Shown here one piece after another: positions 41,096-43,164 of a DNA stretch of 43,164 bases. Position 1 is the stretch's first letter, and every line of letters begins with the position of its first letter. Under the pieces are notes generated by a model. It saw only the letters and a list, made by a program, of their open reading frames with translations, did not search any database and was not told the origin of the DNA. The stretch spans positions 3,181,720 to 3,224,883 of the forward strand of contig BFEA01000090.1 of NCBI GenBank assembly GCA_003427395.1, read 5' to 3'. This DNA comes from Chara braunii (lineage: Eukaryota; Streptophyta; Charophyceae; Charales; Characeae). The position numbers and the translations under genes are program-made.

Positions 41096-41976
41096 TAGAG
41101 GACCACAAAACCGGGACCATTTTCTTTTTTTAGAGTTGACTGTCAAGGAGGATAAGGGGATATAAATTAATTTTAAAACGGCTAAAGGGGATTGAAGGGC
41201 GGTGCCTTAGTGTGATTCTGTGATATTTTTTTTTATCTCTGATTCTGTGAGGAATTCTAATGTGACCCTCAACCAAAAGTCGTTTGTATTGCAATTCGAC
41301 ACAAAACAAATTCTAGAATTTTATTTATTTATTTACTTATTTATTGCGCTCGGGCTCCCTAGGACCTTGCCCGGTCGGGCACCCCGGGCGTGTATCCGAA
41401 CGTAAGTTGGGTGTCTGGGCGCCTGAAAAAACAGCCTATATATTTACAATATATAGATAAAAATAAAAATACATAAAAATAAGAATATTAGCATTACAAG
41501 GTAGCCAACGTTCGGGTTCCGCCGAACTGCTGAGCCCAAACAACCAAACGTTCGGCTCCCTTGCGGGACTCATTCGGCCAAAACCCGAAAGCCAAAAAAA
41601 AAAAAAAAAAAAAAAAAACTCAACAAAACCCGAAAACAAATTATGTTATACATAAGGCGGCCAACCAGGCCGCCCGGGTCACCATATTTTCCTAGACGAC
41701 CCAACCGTGCAAGAACTAGGGAAGCTCCTAGCAAAAAAAACAAAAAACTTAAAAAAAAAAAAAAAAAAAAAAANAACCTTACGAGTAACCCTCAGGGATG
41801 GCAAAATGGGTAGCCGCTCCCGGCATATCTAGGGACCGTCATTTCAGCCCGATCTGAGGCTAGGCCTCGAATGGCCGGCCGCAAGGGGGCATCGCGGGGA
41901 CTAACCCCGCTGCAACGTTTTTGCAGCATACGACCGCGGTCGAAATGAGGCCTCAATTTTTTGTCTATTTTAGTAC
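41096..41976. other. Non-coding region with A-runs and a cluster of GTTCGG words
   Basis: No gene. Long A-runs lie at about 41595-41620 and 41750-41773, the latter next to an N at 41774. Words such as AACGTTCGG and TTCGGCC are concentrated at 41508-41590. From about 41790 the sequence is the source of the chimeric segment between the adapters. Confidence 0.45.
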
Positions 41977-42014
41977 CTGTCTCTTATACACATCTAGATG
42001 TGTATAAGAGACAG
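41977..42014. other. Nextera mate-pair junction adapter (artefact), copy 1
   Basis: CTGTCTCTTATACACATCT (the 19-bp Tn5 mosaic end) is followed directly by its exact reverse complement. This back-to-back 38-bp unit is the circularisation junction of Nextera mate-pair libraries and is not expected in a natural genome. The sequence after it (42015-42066) is the reverse complement of about 41891-41942, the mark of a chimeric read. Confidence 0.97.
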
Positions 42015-42111
42015 CGGTCGTATGCTGCAAAAACGTTGCAGCGGGGTTAGTCCCCGCGATGCCCCCTCAGGGATGGCAAAATGGGTAGCTGCTCCCGGCA
42101 TATCTAGGGAC
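42015..42111. other. Chimeric segment between two adapters
   Basis: The first part is the reverse complement of about 41891-41942. The rest (about 42064-42111) repeats 41790-41832 in direct orientation with one difference. It carries no independent genomic information. Confidence 0.9.
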
Positions 42112-42149
42112 CTGTCTCTTATACACATCTAGATGTGTATAAGAGACAG
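42112..42149. other. Nextera mate-pair junction adapter (artefact), copy 2
   Basis: A second perfect 38-bp back-to-back mosaic-end pair. What lies to its right (42150 on) may not be adjacent to what lies left of 41977 in the real genome. Confidence 0.97.
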
Positions 42150-42470
42150 GAAAAAAAAACAGAACAACGTTTGCTTCAGGGTCACATTGAAATTCGTTAA
42201 AAAAAAAAAAGAAAAATAAAAGAAAAATAAAGGTTAAAAAATATTTTTTATTTTATATTTTTTTGGTCCAGCCAAGCAATTGACATCGAGCCACTCTGGT
42301 AGCCTAAGTTATACATAAAACTAAACTCTACATTTTTTTCTTCGAGGCGACATCAAAATTCTTTACCAAGTTTAAAATAAAAAATCAAGTAAAAACCTAT
42401 GTTATCAAAGTGGTACGAGGTTATTTATCTGGTCAGACAAATATGTATATAAATATATATATATATATAT
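42150..42470. other. AT-rich non-coding segment
   Basis: A-runs, an (AT)n tract at about 42450-42471, no gene. Confidence 0.4.
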
Positions 42471-42479
42471 ATACAGGGT

Positions 42480-42602
42480 TACTTGACCGAACATTCGGGA
42501 GGGCCCGGGCTGGCCCCCAAACGTTCGGGCGTTCGGGGTCCCGTTCGGGGCCCGAACACCTCCAGGTTCGGCCCCCGCCCAAAAATGTTTCGGGGCCTAA
42601 AC
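42480..42602. repeat. Cluster of CGAAC/GTTCGG words
   Basis: GC-rich sequence with at least eight GTTCGG or CCGAAC words (ACGTTCGGGCGTTCGGGG, CCCGAACACC and others) set in AT-rich DNA. The same words recur at 41508-41590 and at the window end (43134-43164). This looks like a short dispersed repeat or an element end, of unknown type. Confidence 0.4.
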
Positions 42603-42639
42603 ACAAGTTTTGTTTTCTCAATTTTTTTTTGTGAGTTCT

Positions 42640-42970
42640 CTATATTGTAAACTACACGCCTATAAATTTTGAAGTCATTCTGCTCAGCCAAAAAAAACAT
42701 TAAAAATCGTCAAAAATGGGTGTGTCAAAACGTGTTCGCCCACTCGCTATTTTCTTTTTTTTCACTTTTAATTTTTTGTTTTAACTTTATTTTGGGGCCT
42801 AAAAAAAATTCTTATTTTTTGAAACATTTGTAATGAGTTATTGATTACATAAATCACATATCTGTAAATTTTCAGGTCATTTGTCAATGCCTAAAAATAA
42901 TTAAAAATCGGCAAAGATAGCGGTGTCGAAAAAGTGTTGGCACACTCACTCGTTTTAATCCTCTTTTTAT
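42640..42970. repeat. Diverged tandem duplication of about 200 bp
   Basis: The segment with TATAAATTTTGAAGTCATT, TTAAAAATCGTCAAA and GTTCGCCCACTCGC recurs about 200 bp later as TGTAAATTTTCAGGTCATT, TTAAAAATCGGCAAAG and GTTGGCACACTCACTCG. No coding potential is evident. Confidence 0.5.
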
Positions 42971-43164
42971 TTTTTCTTATTTTTATCATAGTGTTTATTT
43001 TCCGTATTGTATCTTTAATTCAAAGTTGGTAAAGAATTTGGATGTAGTGCCCAGGTAAATGTTGTTTAGTTTATATTTTTCCATAACATAGTTTTTTTCG
43101 GAATTTTTCTAAAACGTTTTTTTTTTTTTTTCCGCGTTCGGCTTGAACGGCCGAACGCCTCCCG

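Noticed and set aside
41977-42149. Apparent Tn5-like transposon ends or a natural palindrome
   Set aside because: The exact back-to-back 19-bp mosaic ends match a sequencing-library adapter, and the neighbouring inverted copy fits a chimeric read.

Overview
This window reads as repeat-rich nuclear DNA of a green-plant-lineage eukaryote, most like a streptophyte (charophyte) alga such as Chara. The signs are an interstitial run of the plant-type telomere unit TTTAGGG (10478-10508), a primer-binding site complementary to the 3' end of plant tRNA-Asp beside an LTR, a U2 snRNA-derived sequence, a hAT transposase relic, and a permuted GIY-YIG/reverse-transcriptase retroelement of the type reported in green algae and protists. 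The species is an inference. I found no intact host gene. Nearly all open frames come from microsatellites or mobile elements.

Layout. 1-3000: non-coding, with two copies of a 111-bp perfect-ended hairpin element. 3030-5200 (+): decayed GIY-YIG retroelement (coiled-coil ORF, SAP-like module, GIY-YIG, linker). 6061-6395: foldback element, with a second copy at 26824-27093. 7378-7690 and 25325-27690: degenerate CATGAA-type minisatellite, partly in inverted orientation. 7696-8932: LTR. 9322-10185: 162-bp higher-order satellite. 10500-18000: many (AAT)n, (CA)n and (CT)n tracts inside diverged duplicated modules. 20479-23998 (-): 5' part of an LTR retrotransposon (LTR, tRNA-Asp PBS, gag fragments), followed by an inverted LTR copy at 24000-24737. 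28600-30100: (GA)n/(CT)n tracts and a poly(A)-tailed U2 fragment. 31060-32070 (+): hAT transposase pseudogene. 32375-32590: tRNA-like SINE heads. 35396-41095 (-): the best-preserved element. 41977-42149: sequencing-adapter artefact.

The main biology is the minus-strand element at 35396-41095. ORF1 is a gag-like protein (Arg-rich N terminus, CCHC zinc knuckle, long coiled coil). The following frame encodes a small SAP-like module, a GIY-YIG endonuclease, a long linker and a C-terminal reverse transcriptase with an IDD motif. Two 693-bp direct repeats lie exactly 5007 bp apart and include the last few RT codons and the 3' UTR. This is the layout expected of a 5'-truncated copy in tandem with a full copy (pseudo-LTR), as known for Penelope-like elements. 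GIY-YIG before RT is the permuted order; the added zinc-knuckle ORF1 is the part that looks least described. One frameshift and three in-frame stops make this copy inactive.

Assembly caveats: two back-to-back Tn5 mosaic-end pairs (Nextera mate-pair junction adapter) lie at 41977-42014 and 42112-42149 and bracket chimeric sequence. Isolated N bases at 20478, 40352 and 41774 mark possible joins, two of them inside elements interpreted here.
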